Of a stretch of 64,000 nucleotides of DNA, positions 1-10,567 are shown piece by piece. The position numbers were made by a program, and so were the translations under genes. The notes under the pieces were generated by a model that was not told the origin of the DNA, searched no databases, and saw only the letters and a program-made list of their open reading frames with translations. Every line of letters starts with the position of its first letter. Positions within the stretch are counted from its first letter, which is position 1. Location: the NCBI GenBank assembly GCA_950097015.1, contig CATNEN010000034.1:1688501-1752500 (forward strand). The letters are read 5' to 3'. The DNA is from Macrostomum hystrix (Eukaryota > Platyhelminthes > Macrostomidae).

Positions 1-499
1 TTAGGACTATAAATTAAAAAAGTATAGAGATATAAGTACAAGTACTCAGTCCTTAGAAATTTTTAAAATTAATGTTTATTGCATTAGTATTAAACTCACT
101 TATGTTGAAACCTAATGTGTCATCTTGTGTATCCATTTTTAACAATGTGTTTTGATCATGGTAAAAAAGATTTTTACCTCATGTAGTCATAAGAAGATAA
201 TTAAACTTTTTCTGTTCATTCTTTAGTATAGATTTGAATCAAGCAATGCTTTTTGTATATAGAATAGTTCTACAGTATCTATGATTGAAATAATAATATT
301 ATTACACAATAACAGTACAATAGTTATCTCCATAACTTTCCCATAGCATATATATCTCCAAACATGTAACTAAATGAATTTCCCATAGCTTCTGGTACTT
401 TATACTAAATTATCTTGCATAATTTATAGTTATAATCTTTGCATAAAAATAATTTTCATTGCAGTTAGCCAATTAGGCCAGAATTAAAGAAATAGGAAA
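1..499 (+). promoter_or_regulatory. Upstream region and 5' UTR of the NAP1 gene
   Basis: AT-rich DNA with no coding exon that I can see. A clear 3' splice acceptor (TTTTCATTGCAG) ends at 464, so bases 465-499 are probably the 5' UTR part of the first coding exon. The acceptor could take a spliced leader or a 5' UTR exon lying outside the window; the sequence does not decide between them. Confidence 0.5.
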
Positions 500-3400
500 A
501 TGACTGCCAATGAAGATGCTGCCGCCTTGATCCCTGGTAAGTTGTTAGTTTAAATTAATCTGCTACAGCTTGTGCCCTACTATTTCGTATAATTTCTTAT
601 TAAGAATTATTTTTTTCTATTTAAAATTGACTGTAGGTAATCATGCTGCCAGTGACAATGAGGTCTCCATCAGTGGAGACAAATCTATGCCTGTCAGCAG
701 CAAGGTACAAGCTGTGACACACTATTTGAGGTGAGAAAACTTGCAATTCTAATCTATTTCAGTGGGTGCAGAAATGTTCAGACAAATAGATGACTCAGGA
801 AAAAAGACATACAGAGATTTGATATGTGAGAGATAAGGCAGAGAGAAGATTCCGAAGAGATAAGACATACAGAGATTTGATATGTGAGAGATAAGGCAGA
901 GAGAAGATTCCGAAGAGATAAGACATACAGAGATTTGATATGTGAGAGATAAGGCAGAGAGAAGATTCCGAAGAGATAAGACATACAGAGATTTGATATG
1001 TGAGAGATAAGGCAGAGAGAAGATTCCGAAGAGATAAGACATACAGAGATTTGATATGTGAGAGATAAGGCAGAGAGAAGATTCCGAAGAGATAAGACAT
1101 ACAGAGATTTGATATGTGAGAGATAAGGCAGAGAGAAGATTCCGAAGAGATAAGACATACAGAGATTTGATATGTGAGAGATAAGGCAGAGAGAAGATTC
1201 CGAAGAGATAAGACATACAGAGATTTGATATGTGAGAGATAAGGCAGAGAGAAGATTCCGAAGAGAAAAGACACGAAGAGATAAGTCAGAAAGTGATAAC
1301 AAGAGAGACGTGTTGTACGTAATTGATTCATGACTCTGGCAGGCCGTCTATCCCCTAAATTACCTGTCCCTAATTTATAGTCTAATAAGCTCCGTATTTC
1401 CTCCATCCCAGCCTGCCGGACAATGTCAAGCGCAGAATCAGGGCCCTAAAGAAGCTGCAGTTCGCTGCTCTTGAGCAAGAGGCTGAATTCTTTCGCGAGC
1501 TGCACGAGCTTGAGGCGCGATTCACATCTAACTACCTGGAACAGCTGGATCGGCGGCGCGAGATAGTCAGCGGAGATGCCGAGCCAACCGACGAAGACGC
1601 AGACTGGTCGGAGGAGGCCGACAGCGGCGGCTTCGCTGCCCAGCTGTCTGAGATGCTCAAGCAAAAGGTTCCATATTTTTTTCGAGTGTACTTGCTGATC
1701 TGTGCTTCGCTTATATCATTTTTATTGCATTGTGTCAATCTAAAATCAACTTGTCATTCTGACGTTCCTACTACACTGACCTAATCTGTCACTCAAACGC
1801 CATGTCACTCTAACTGACGCATTCTTGACGCATTCTTGTCACTCTGACTGACCCATTCATGTAACTCTGACTGACGCATTCTTGTCACTCTGACTGACCC
1901 ATTCTTGTCACTCTGACTAACCCATTCTTGTCACTCTGACTAACTCATTCTTGTCACTCTGACTGACTCATTCTTGTCACTCTGACTAACCCATTCTTGT
2001 CACTCTGACTGACTCATTCTTGGCACTCTGACTAACCCATTCTTGTCACTCCGACTGACTCATTCTTGTCACTCTGACCGACGCATTTATGTAATTCTGA
2101 CTGACGCATTCCTGTCACTCTGACTGACCCATTCTTGTCACTCTGACTAACCCATTCTTGTCACTCTGACTAACCCATTCTTGTCACTCTGACTGACTCA
2201 TTCTTGTCACTCTGACTAACCCATTCTTGTCACTCTGACTGACGCATTCTTGTCACTCTGACTAACCCATTATTGTCACTCTGACTGGCTATCTACCTGT
2301 AATAAATTTCCTTCGCATATCCTCGATATGGCATCCGCAGGTCACTATCGAAGAAGTTGACGAATCCGGCCAGCCGAAGCAGGTGGACGCAAAGGGTGTG
2401 CCAGATTTTTGGCTGACCGCCATGAAAAATGTCGAATTACTGGCCGAGATGGTGCAGCCGCATGATGAGCCAGTGTTGAAGCATCTTAACGATATTCGGG
2501 TTAAACTGTTCAGCGGCGAGGAGGTGAGTTGAGGCTCATGTTTTTCAATTTAGCCCTGATACCCTATGCTTATCAGGATTTGCTCTTTACCAGGGGTCGT
2601 CAAACTTATTAGCTAGCGGGCCAAAGAGAATCTAAAAGACGAGAGCGGGCCGCATTGACTGTATAAATATAAGATAGGGGAGAGATGAGACTCTGGAGAG
2701 ACGCGAAAGAGGAGAGATAAGACAGTGGGGAGATGAGACACGGAAGAGATAGGAGACGCGAAAGAGGAGAGATAAGACAGTGGGGAGATAAGACACGGAA
2801 GAGATGAGAAACGCGAAAGAGGAGAGATAAGACAGTGGGGAGATGAGACACGGGGGAGATGAGAGACGCGAAAGAGGAGAGATAAGACAGTTGGGAGATG
2901 AGACACGGGAAAGATGAAACTTTAGGTGTGAAAGAGGATACGATAGGTGTCGGAAGTGGCAACGGGCCGGATTTGAGAGCTTCGAGGGCCGCATCTGGCT
3001 CGCGAGCCTGAGTTTTCCGACACCTACTCTATACTAATCAGGATTTTTAAAAGTACTTTTCTCTACTCTCAGTAGCACGCACAGCTTAACCCAGTTGAAA
3101 AAATATATATAAAAGCGGCCATATTTTAGTCCACCATCAAAGTTCAGAAATAATTTGATTTAGTTGGAAAACTCTTACGCAATCCTTTTAGAGCGGATTC
3201 GAGCTGACGTTTCATTTTACTCCGAATGACTGGTTCACCAATGAGACTCTGACCAAGACCTATTATCTGCGCATGGGCCCAACCAGAGACGAGCCTTGGA
3301 GCTACGAGGGCCCGGAAATTGTGCGCAGCAAGGGCTGCGATATCTACTGGCGCAAGGGCAAGAATGTCACGGTGAAGGTGGTTAAGAAGGTGCAGAAGCA

Positions 3401-5363
3401 TAAGTCTGGAGGCCAGAAGCGCACAGTCACTAAGACTGTGGAGACCGATTCGTTTTTCAACTTCTTCAATCCGCCTAAGCAGTGTAAGTTTTCAAACCAT
3501 TACCAACCGATAGAGTTAGGATATTAACGACTCATGGAGCAGGAACCTCTTGAACGCTTGAAATATGGGATGCAGGGGATTAACGACTGATAAAGCGGCA
3601 GCTTAGCTACTGACGAAGTGGGGGATAGGAATTCGTTGAAGTAGGGAATCGGTGACTGATGAAGTGGGGATTAATGGTCGACTAAGTTGAGGACTGACGA
3701 AAATAGTGATAAGGAAATCTAGAAGCAACTAATTATATGTATAATTAAAACTAAATGCAAACATTTTTCCTCTGTTTTTCTTAATCATTTCAGCTGTGGA
3801 GGAACTCGAAGAGGTACAGTTCCTCATTTCTGCTGAATTCCTCTTTATTGATTTTTTTACAATTAAATCTAAGAATTCTCAATCGATTTCATCACTATTT
3901 AGAACGACGAGGACGTTGAGAACCTGCTCCAGTCTGACTTTGAAATAGGCCACTTCATGCGCGACCGATTTGTGCCCAGAGCGGTGCTGTACTTCACCGG
4001 CGATGCGCTGGATGACGAAGACGATGAAGATGTAGGTGGAACTGTGCTTTGATCTAGGCACTTTTGGTCATTCTTTATTGGGGCCTATTAAGGGGTGTGA
4101 GTGGCAGAGCAGTTTAACGCGTCTCTCGCACCAAGGTCCCTAAGTTCGATTCCGCGGCGAGGCCACATTCATTTGGGGCGCAGCCGCGGAGAGAAGGCTC
4201 GGGGGCTTGTCGTACAACGATGAGAATGTCAGGGCAGATGTACGCACCTGTGTGAGTGTGTGATTAGGAGTCAGCGAAATGGGCGGAATTGCCTCCTCGC
4301 GGTTCTACTGTCATCAAATAAACTTTACATTGTTTTCCATAGAAATAGTTAGGTGTGGACATGCTTTGGATATAATTTTTTACCGATACGTGAACTGAAG
4401 CACTGAGAAATTTAAGCTTCTTATTTAAAGTTAAACTGTTTCCTTCGGCAAAGATTCGAACCTCTTTCAGTCAAAAGTATGAAGTCCCAAACACTTATTT
4501 AGTAATATATATTTATCATCAGTTTTGGTCATAGCTATAAAGTTGTTGGGTTTGGTCGTAATAGAAGTGTGAGCGGAATCAGGTCGTATATCTTGGCAGC
4601 TGTTATTGCGACCACTAACTGTGAATTTTTATAATGATTTGTTAGAGTTCGGTTGTTATTATTGTTGCCTGTTAAGTTGTTTTATAAATATAATTGCGCT
4701 ATTGTTTAACGTTACTTTTTGTATGTTATATTCGTTAAAAAAACCATCCGTTTTTCTAATGTCAATTCATTTCAGTACGAAGAAGAGGACGACGAGGTAA
4801 GAAAATTTTAATCCCATCAATCATAGTTGGGATCCTACAACTTTAGGGTATTTTGATTGATAGTTATCTATCTTCGTATCGTAGATCAGAGTTCAATTCA
4901 TTTTGCAATTTTTTACCCTGTCCGCGTTTTTAGGATGACGATGATGAAGACGATGACGAGGAAGGCGATGGACATGGAACCAGGGCAGCGGTGAGTTGTG
5001 CAACAGTTATTTTATTGAACCCCTAGAATCTTCTCAATCTGTTCTCACTTTTTAATCTTCATATATGGTCTCTCTTGGTGTCTCAGGATTATTTATCGAG
5101 ATCTACTCTCACCCATCTCTCTCGGTGTCTCAGGATTATTTATCGAGATCTACTCTCACCCATCTCTCTCGGTGTCTCAGGATTATTTATCGAAATGTAC
5201 TCGAGTCTCGACCAGTACTCAATGACTAATTGCACCTCAAAGGCATTTATAATTACATTTTATCCCTAAAGACCTTAAAGATCAAAAGCCAATTTGCGCA
5301 ACTCTGATTCACAATTCACTCGTTAATTAGAACGCGCCACAGCAGGAGTGCAAGCAGCAGTGA
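500..5363 (+). CDS. NAP1L1: Nucleosome assembly protein 1 (NAP1L1/NAP1L4-like histone chaperone)
   Basis: Histone H2A-H2B chaperone that shuttles between cytoplasm and nucleus. Ten exons: 500-536, 637-730, 1412-1667, 2341-2523, 3192-3483, 3794-3813, 3903-4031, 4776-4796, 4934-4990, 5331-5363. They total 1122 nt (373 residues), and all phases agree. Recognisable NAP motifs: [16 protein letters not shown] (long dimerisation helix), [35 protein letters not shown], and [21 protein letters not shown] in the NAP fold. An acidic D/E tail follows, then a C-terminal CKQQ, the CaaX-like end known from vertebrate NAP1L1. Exons 6 (20 nt) and 8 (21 nt) are microexons in the acidic region. The exon 3 donor (AAG|GTTCCA) is weak. 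The start is the first ATG, 35 nt after a splice acceptor. An AATAAA lies at 5475-5480. The introns carry four minisatellites, a hAT-like MITE and a SINE. Confidence 0.95.
801..1267. repeat. 58-bp minisatellite in NAP1 intron 2
   Basis: About eight near-identical head-to-tail copies of a 58-bp unit containing GACATACAGAGATTTGATA and GGCAGAGAGAAGATTCCGAA. The spacing is exact: GAGAGAAGAT recurs at 841 and 899. The low divergence implies recent expansion. The long minus-strand reading frames across it are a by-product of repetition. Confidence 0.95.
1801..2288. repeat. 23-bp minisatellite in NAP1 intron 3
   Basis: About 21 copies of a 23-bp unit of the form CATTCTTGTCACTCTGACTA plus three bases, with single-base variants (GACTGACTC, GACTAACCC, GACTGACGC) interleaved. 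It ends about 50 bp before the acceptor of exon 4. Confidence 0.92.
2591..3026 (+). mobile_element. Non-autonomous hAT-like element (MITE) in NAP1 intron 4
   Basis: The left end (CAGGGGTCGTCAAACTT) and the right end (GAGTTTTCCGACACCTA) are imperfect inverted repeats, 12 of 16 matching. They resemble hAT-type termini (CAGGGGTC..AAACT). Near-identical 8-bp flanks, CTCTTTAC at 2583-2590 and CTCTATAC at 3027-3034, match 7 of 8, as expected for a hAT target duplication. The inside has GCGGGCC/GGGCCGC stretches near both ends and an internal 55-bp tandem repeat. No transposase is present. The family name is inferred from termini and duplication length. Confidence 0.7.
2690..2935. repeat. 55-bp tandem repeat inside the hAT-like element
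   Basis: Four to five copies of a 55-bp unit containing GAGACGCGAAAGAGGAGAG and GATAAGACAGTGGGGAGATG. The ACGCGAAAG motif recurs at 2701, 2756, 2811 and 2866. It lies wholly within the element. Confidence 0.85.
4092..4303 (+). mobile_element. tRNA-derived SINE, family 1, copy 1 (3' end lost)
   Basis: The tRNA-like head has an A-box-like GTGGCAGAGCAGTTTAA and a B-box-like AAGTTCGATTCC. The body includes GCGGCGAGGCCACATT, GGCTTGTCGT, GTCAGGGCAGATGTAC and GGAGTCAGCGAAAT. It lies in the NAP1 intron between exons 7 and 8. Internal deletions and loss of the ATT tail show it is older than the copies at 48973 and 57136. Confidence 0.8.
5066..5200. repeat. 47-bp tandem repeat in the last NAP1 intron
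   Basis: About 2.7 copies with exact 47-bp spacing of GGTGTCTCAG at 5077, 5124 and 5171. The unit contains AGGATTATTTATCGAGATC, which resembles a short duplicated stretch in a PP2A-B intron near 18040. Confidence 0.85.
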
Positions 5364-6712
5364 ATGCGCAGCAAGCAAATGTTTCAACTGTACCTGAAAT
5401 TATTGTCGAGGGTTCTAATCAGCGGATTGGCGGTCAGCGGACTTCTAAAAAATTGTTGGGTGTAGTTTTTTATTAATAAAAATTACCTTTACCTTTATTG
5501 AATGCTATAATATGAAATAATTAAAAAATCTGCAGCTTTCTACTACTAGTAGCAGACTCGACGCGCGTACATGTCAAAAACCTAGTATCGTATTAAATTT
5601 TTGGCAACAAAGTGTTATTCTTGTGTTAGTCCGCATCACATCCGGTAACTTGTTGTTTCGTTTATTAAACTGATTCTTTGCAATTGATGCACAAAATTGC
5701 TGTCAATTCATACTAGTCGCAAAGCAGCAAATTGTTTCTTTTTTATGGATCAATTTGATCCCATTTATAAATAAATAAAATTTGCGTCGTAGTAGGGCAA
5801 AGTAAATCTTCCACTGGTTGCTATGCGACTGAGGCGCACAACACAAAGGATGGGCCAGTTAATTACATTTTGATGTCATTTAAAGTCCCCGTGAGCTAAC
5901 ATGGTCTCAGCCTGTCTCCGTCATCTAGTTTGCTTGAACCTGTACCCCAGTCTATTTTCTCTTTCCAATTTATTTTTCCTTCGCGTCATAGTTCGTACAG
6001 TAGGTTGCGCCGGCGCGTGAAGCAACAAAGAGAACTGAAACTATTATTTTTGCGTCTTAACCGTTTCGTCTTACAGAAGCATTATCGCATTTGCCTTTAT
6101 TTGAAGAAAACTTGTGTTCTTTTTCAAATCAAAACAGCCACCAACTAGACCATTTTTTTACTGGCCGACTGAACTACACTAATAGTTTTTCAATTAGGCA
6201 CAACGAGACTCACACTGGCTAGCGAAATCGATTGACTAAAATCCAATGAAAACAATGCACAGTTACTCTGTTATTCTAAAATTAGTTTTTTTGAAATGAT
6301 CCGTTACTTGTCAGTTTGTATCAGACAGTGTTGTCTTCTGTTGCCTTGTAAACCTACTAATATCCTTTCCTTTTTAATAAACAACATAATAATTAAAAAG
6401 CTCTTATTATTTACCTAGCGGGGCCTTTTTTTAATCTTTAATCTCCGACCGTCGGAAGAAAGGGTTGTTTTTTTTTAAGTAGAAATTTACTTGTCTTGCG
6501 CATTGGTTCCACTATTGAAATCGAAAACAACAGAGACCAATACCGAGCTCGGCTAAAAACTGCAGTCAACTTTGGATCTGAAATAAATCAGAAAGCTGGT
6601 GTTTTTTTGTGCCTGGTCAAAATTTGTGCCTGATTTTAAGCCTTCTTCTTTAGCTGCGTTTAGTAACCGTGAATGAGTAAAAATTTTTGTTTTCTTGTTT
6701 TAAGTAAAAACG
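5364..6712. other. NAP1 3' UTR and intergenic DNA
   Basis: Bases 5364 to about 5490 are probably NAP1 3' UTR with AATAAA at 5475-5480. The remainder to the 20/40-bp array has no exon that I can support. Short open frames here lack splice signals and recognisable motifs. Confidence 0.5.
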
Positions 6713-7535
6713 CCCTATGAAATGAGTCCAAATCATACTGAATGCGTCGAAATCATATTAATTGAGTCGAAATCTAACTGAATGAGTCGAAATCTTACTG
6801 AATGAGTCGAAATCTTACTGAATGAGTCGAAATCTTACTGAATGAATCGAAATCTTACTGAATGCGTCGAAATCCTATTAAATGAGTCCAAACATACTGA
6901 ATGAGTCGAAATCTTATTAAAATAGTCGAAATCATACTGAATGCGTCGAAATCCTATTAAAATAGTCGAAATCATACTGAATGCGTCGAAATCCTATTAA
7001 AATAGTCCAAATCATACTGAATGCGTCGAAATCCTATTAAAATAGTCCAAATCATACTGAATGCGTCGAAATCATATTAAAATAGTCCAAATCATACTGA
7101 ATGCGTCGAAATCATATTAAAATAGTCCAAATCATACTGAATGCGTCGAAATCATATTAAAATAGTCCAAATCATACTGAATGCGTCGAAATCATATTAA
7201 AATAGTCCAAATCATACTGAATGCGTCGAAATCATATTAAATGAGTCGAAATCATACTGAATGAGTCGAAATCCTATTAAAATAGTCCAAATCATACTGA
7301 ATGCGTCGAAATCATATTAAAATAGTCCAAATCTTACTGAATGCGTCGAAATCCTATTAATTGAGTCGAAATCATACTGAATGAGTCGAAATCCTATGAA
7401 ATGAGTCGAAATCCTACTAAATGAGTCCAAATCTTACTGAATGAGTTGAAATCCTATTAAAGGAGTCGAAATCCTACTATATGAGTCCAAATCTTAGTGA
7501 ATGAGTCGAAATCCTATTGAATGACTTGTAATACT
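6713..7535. repeat. 20-bp satellite organised as 40-bp dimers
   Basis: The basic 20-bp monomer (GTCGAAATCNTACTGAATGN type) alternates in the centre with a second type (ATCATATTAAAATAGTCCAA), giving a regular 40-bp dimer from about 6900 to 7340. The flanks are monomeric and more divergent. About 41 monomers. The array lies upstream of the PH-domain gene. Confidence 0.92.
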
Positions 7536-7689
7536 ACAGAATCCATTTTAGTAAATCAATGGATATGCATTTGCTGAAGGCAGAACACAGTACAAAGACC
7601 TTGGTAAATAACTACTATAACGTCAGCCCAATTAACTTGAATCTCTTCAGCAGCCGCAAGAAACTGTGGCAATGACCGGCGACGCCCAG

Positions 7690-9331
7690 GTCGTCAGCCG
7701 GGTACTTTTCGGTCGCCGATTTCGCCACTGCCGCAGACGACATCGCCAGTGCCGACCGACGGCTGAGGGCTCTTTGGTTGCCGCAATTTCGACCGACAAT
7801 ATTTCAGCTGCCCAGACAGTTGCAGGAAATCAGCCGTACACTTGCCAGTGCTTCGATCTTCAGACCTGCGTGGCTCGCCTCCAGTCCTGCGGAGGCGGCA
7901 TCGGTGTTAGAGCTGAAGATCGGCTGCTGAATATTTATCATCAGACTGACGATGCAAAGTCTGTTAATTTTTCTACGGCAGATCTGGTAACTAGGATTTG
8001 TTTTGTCTTCACTCAGTTAGTTCATGAAATGCGCTGTTTATTTATCGAACACAGACGTTTTCTTCATAAAACAAAGCTGCTTGTTCATAAAACAGGTCGG
8101 TTTGTTCATGAAAAGCTGCTGTTTATTTATGATACACTTCTGTTTGTTCATGAAACTGCTTTTTGTACATGCATGAAACTGCTATTTGTTCATCGAACAC
8201 AGACATTTTCTTCATAAAACAAAGCTGTTTGTTCATGAAACACTGCAGTTTGTTCATGAAATACTGCTGTTTGTTCATGAAACACTGCTGTTTGTTCATG
8301 AAACACTGCTGTTTGTTCATGAAACACTGCTGTTTGTTCACGAAACACTTTTGCAGTTTGTTCATGAAACACTGCAGTTTGTTCATGAAACACTGCTGTT
8401 TGTTCATGAAACACTGCAGTTTGTTCATGAAACACTGCTGTTTGTTCATGAAACACTGCTGTTTGTTCATGAAACACTGCTGTTTGTTCACAAAACGCTG
8501 CTGTTTGTTCATGAAACACTGCTGTTTGTTCATGAAACACTGCTGTTTGTTCATGAAACGCTGCTGTTTGTTCATGAAACAATGCTGTTTGTTCATGAAA
8601 CACTGCTGTTTGTTCATGAAACACTTTTGCAGTTTGTTCATGAAACAATTTTGCAGTTTGTTCATGAAACACTGCAGTTTGTTCATGAAACACTGCTGTT
8701 TGTTCATGAAACACTGCTGTTTGTTCATGAAACACTGCAGTTTGTTCATGAAACACTGCTGTTTGTTCATGAAACACTGCTGTTTGTTCACAAAACGCTG
8801 CTGTTTGTTCATGAAACAGGTATTGAAAATATTTTACATCCCCTCAGTAAAACTTCGCTACAATTTCTTTAGTAATAAATCATCGTGTTGTTATTTTATA
8901 AGTAATTTTATGAGTAACTGCAGGTAGTGTAATTTTGAACAGTTTTGTGTTACTTCCACAAACAGCAGGCCGGAGAGTCTAACGAAGCAACCGTCTATAC
9001 ATTTTTCATCTCTGGCATGTCAGATGTAAGTCTTGTTTGAACTGATGCGCCAGTACCCACAGCCTCGTTTCAGTATTCGTATTTAAATTGTTTCAACCAT
9101 TTTTACGCAGATTTCGCTAGTTGGGCAGGACTGCAACCTCATTTGTGAGTGGCTTTAAGAATGTTCTTATTTAAATAAATTCAATACAAAAAAGCTTCCT
9201 CATACCCATCAATTCGTGCACTTATTCCTTGCAGTATTCTCCTACAATGGAGAGCGTTTTGCCATGTCGAGCAAAACTGTTGATAGCGCCACTGCTGCGG
9301 TGTCAATTGACTGGTTTGAAATTCTCAAGCT

Positions 9332-9375
<44 letters not shown>

Positions 9376-10567
9376 GCTTGACGCTCCTGTCACACAATCG
9401 CATGCGACGTTGCGCCACCGCCAGCGGCGATCTTCGCGATCATGCCAGCCTGTGGCGATCCGTCTCAGCTTTGGATTTGTTGAAATCCGCGATCGGCTTT
9501 CCAGCGCCAGCTGCCGCTGCGTCGCCGAGCTTCCTGACTGACGCGCGGCCTTTGCGTTCGGCTCGCGTGCTGAAACGCGGCCGGCGACTACGGCGAGTCT
9601 GGCATCGCAAGGTGCTGCTGCTCACGGAAGACTGCCTCAGCTACTACTCCGACAACGGGAGGCCCCTGCTGGGCTCGGCTTCGCATGTAAGGCTCCTGCC
9701 TGCCTACCTGCCTGCCTGCATGCCTGACTGCCTGCCTGCCTGCCTGTCTGTCTGCCTGCCTGTCTGTCTGTCTGCCTGCCTGTCTGTCTGTCTGTCTGCC
9801 TGTCTGTCTGTCTGTCTGCCTGTCTGCCTGTCTGTCTGTCTGCCTGCCTGTCTGTCTGTCTGTCTGTCTGTCTATGTGTCTGCCTGTCTGTCTGCCTGTC
9901 TGTCTGTCTGCCTGCATGCCTGTCTGTCTGTCTGTCTGCCTGTCTTTCTGCCTGTCTGTCTATGTGTCTGTCTGGCTGTCTGTCTGTCTGTCTATGTGTC
10001 TGTCTGGCTGTCTGTCTGTCTATGTGTCTGTCTGTCTGTCAGTCTGTCAGTCTGCCTGCCTGCTTGTCTGTCTGCCTGTCTGTCTGTCTGTCTGCCTGCC
10101 TGCCTGTCTGTCTGTCTCATTCTGTCTGTCTGTCTCATTCTGTCTGTCTGGGTATTGGCACTGAATATGCAAATCCAGTAAACCAGGCAGTGTCAATAAA
10201 ATACAAGCGTCATGCCTCAATGCGACAAGCGTTATGATATTGGCTTCCCATTTCAGCTGTCCGGCGTGTCGATTCCTCTGCAGCGATTGGTTGCCGCCTA
10301 CCTGGCACCCAAAGAGTGAGTCAAGGTGTTGCCCGCGTTCTCTCAATTTAATTTATCTGTTCGATCCACTGACTCGTGCTCAATAATTCATTTGTTTCGG
10401 GCCCTGCCAGGCGCACTGACGAGCTGTGCATCACCAGCTGCTGCCTGGAGCCAAACATCAGCTTCAAATTTGCCACGCCAGGAGAGGCCGGCAGCTGGCT
10501 TGCCCTACTGAATAGGATACTGCTGCGACAGGCTGGAAACTCGGAATATCGCAACTCCAACAGCTGA
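7690..10567 (+). CDS. PH-domain-like protein, 5' end unresolved
   Basis: Unidentified protein ending in a probable pleckstrin homology domain, which usually binds phosphoinositides or proteins. Supported exons, all in phase: 8966-9025, 9111-9144, 9235-9686, 10257-10315, 10411-10567. A further exon near 7690-7903 is likely: one frame is open, A/D/L-rich, and ends at a GT donor in matching phase. I cannot place the initiator ATG. PH hallmarks: a basic strand ([20 protein letters not shown]), [10 protein letters not shown], the [14 protein letters not shown] turn, and a final helix [20 protein letters not shown] with the invariant tryptophan. A run of 13 CAG codons (polyglutamine) lies at about 9334-9373. 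The donor after 9686 leads straight into a CTGY microsatellite. I do not recognise the family beyond the PH fold. Confidence 0.6.
8030..8820. repeat. 21-bp minisatellite in an intron of the PH gene
   Basis: About 28 regular copies from 8218 of a 21-bp unit (TGTTTGTTCATGAAACACTGC), preceded by degenerate copies from 8030. Some units carry a 3-bp insertion (CACTTTTGCAG). Each unit holds the 8-bp palindrome TTCATGAA. Because 21 is a multiple of three, four frames stay open for about 200 codons. I read these as repeat artefacts. Confidence 0.93.
9690..10155. repeat. (CTGT/CTGC)n microsatellite directly after a splice donor
   Basis: About 460 bp of tetranucleotide repeat, mostly CTGT and CTGC with rare CTAT, CTGG and CTTT units. 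It starts within 20 bp of the donor at 9687 and fills most of the intron between the two PH-domain exons. The Cys/Leu/Ser/Val-rich open frame through it is artefactual. Confidence 0.95.

Noticed and set aside
749-1406. Three overlapping minus-strand open frames of 155-203 codons
   Set aside because: They are periodic translations of the 58-bp minisatellite in an intron of NAP1, with no splice signals or family resemblance.
6713-7535. Hammerhead ribozyme core in satellite units (CTGA...CGAAA)
   Set aside because: Satellites can encode hammerheads, so I checked. Here CTGAATGAG lacks the CTGANGA spacing and there is no consistent stem or cleavage triplet. The 38-bp unit has CTGATGGGG but no GAAA partner.
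8123-8927. Long open frames on both strands across the 21-bp array
   Set aside because: Unit length divisible by three with no stops keeps four frames open at once; a real gene would not show this.
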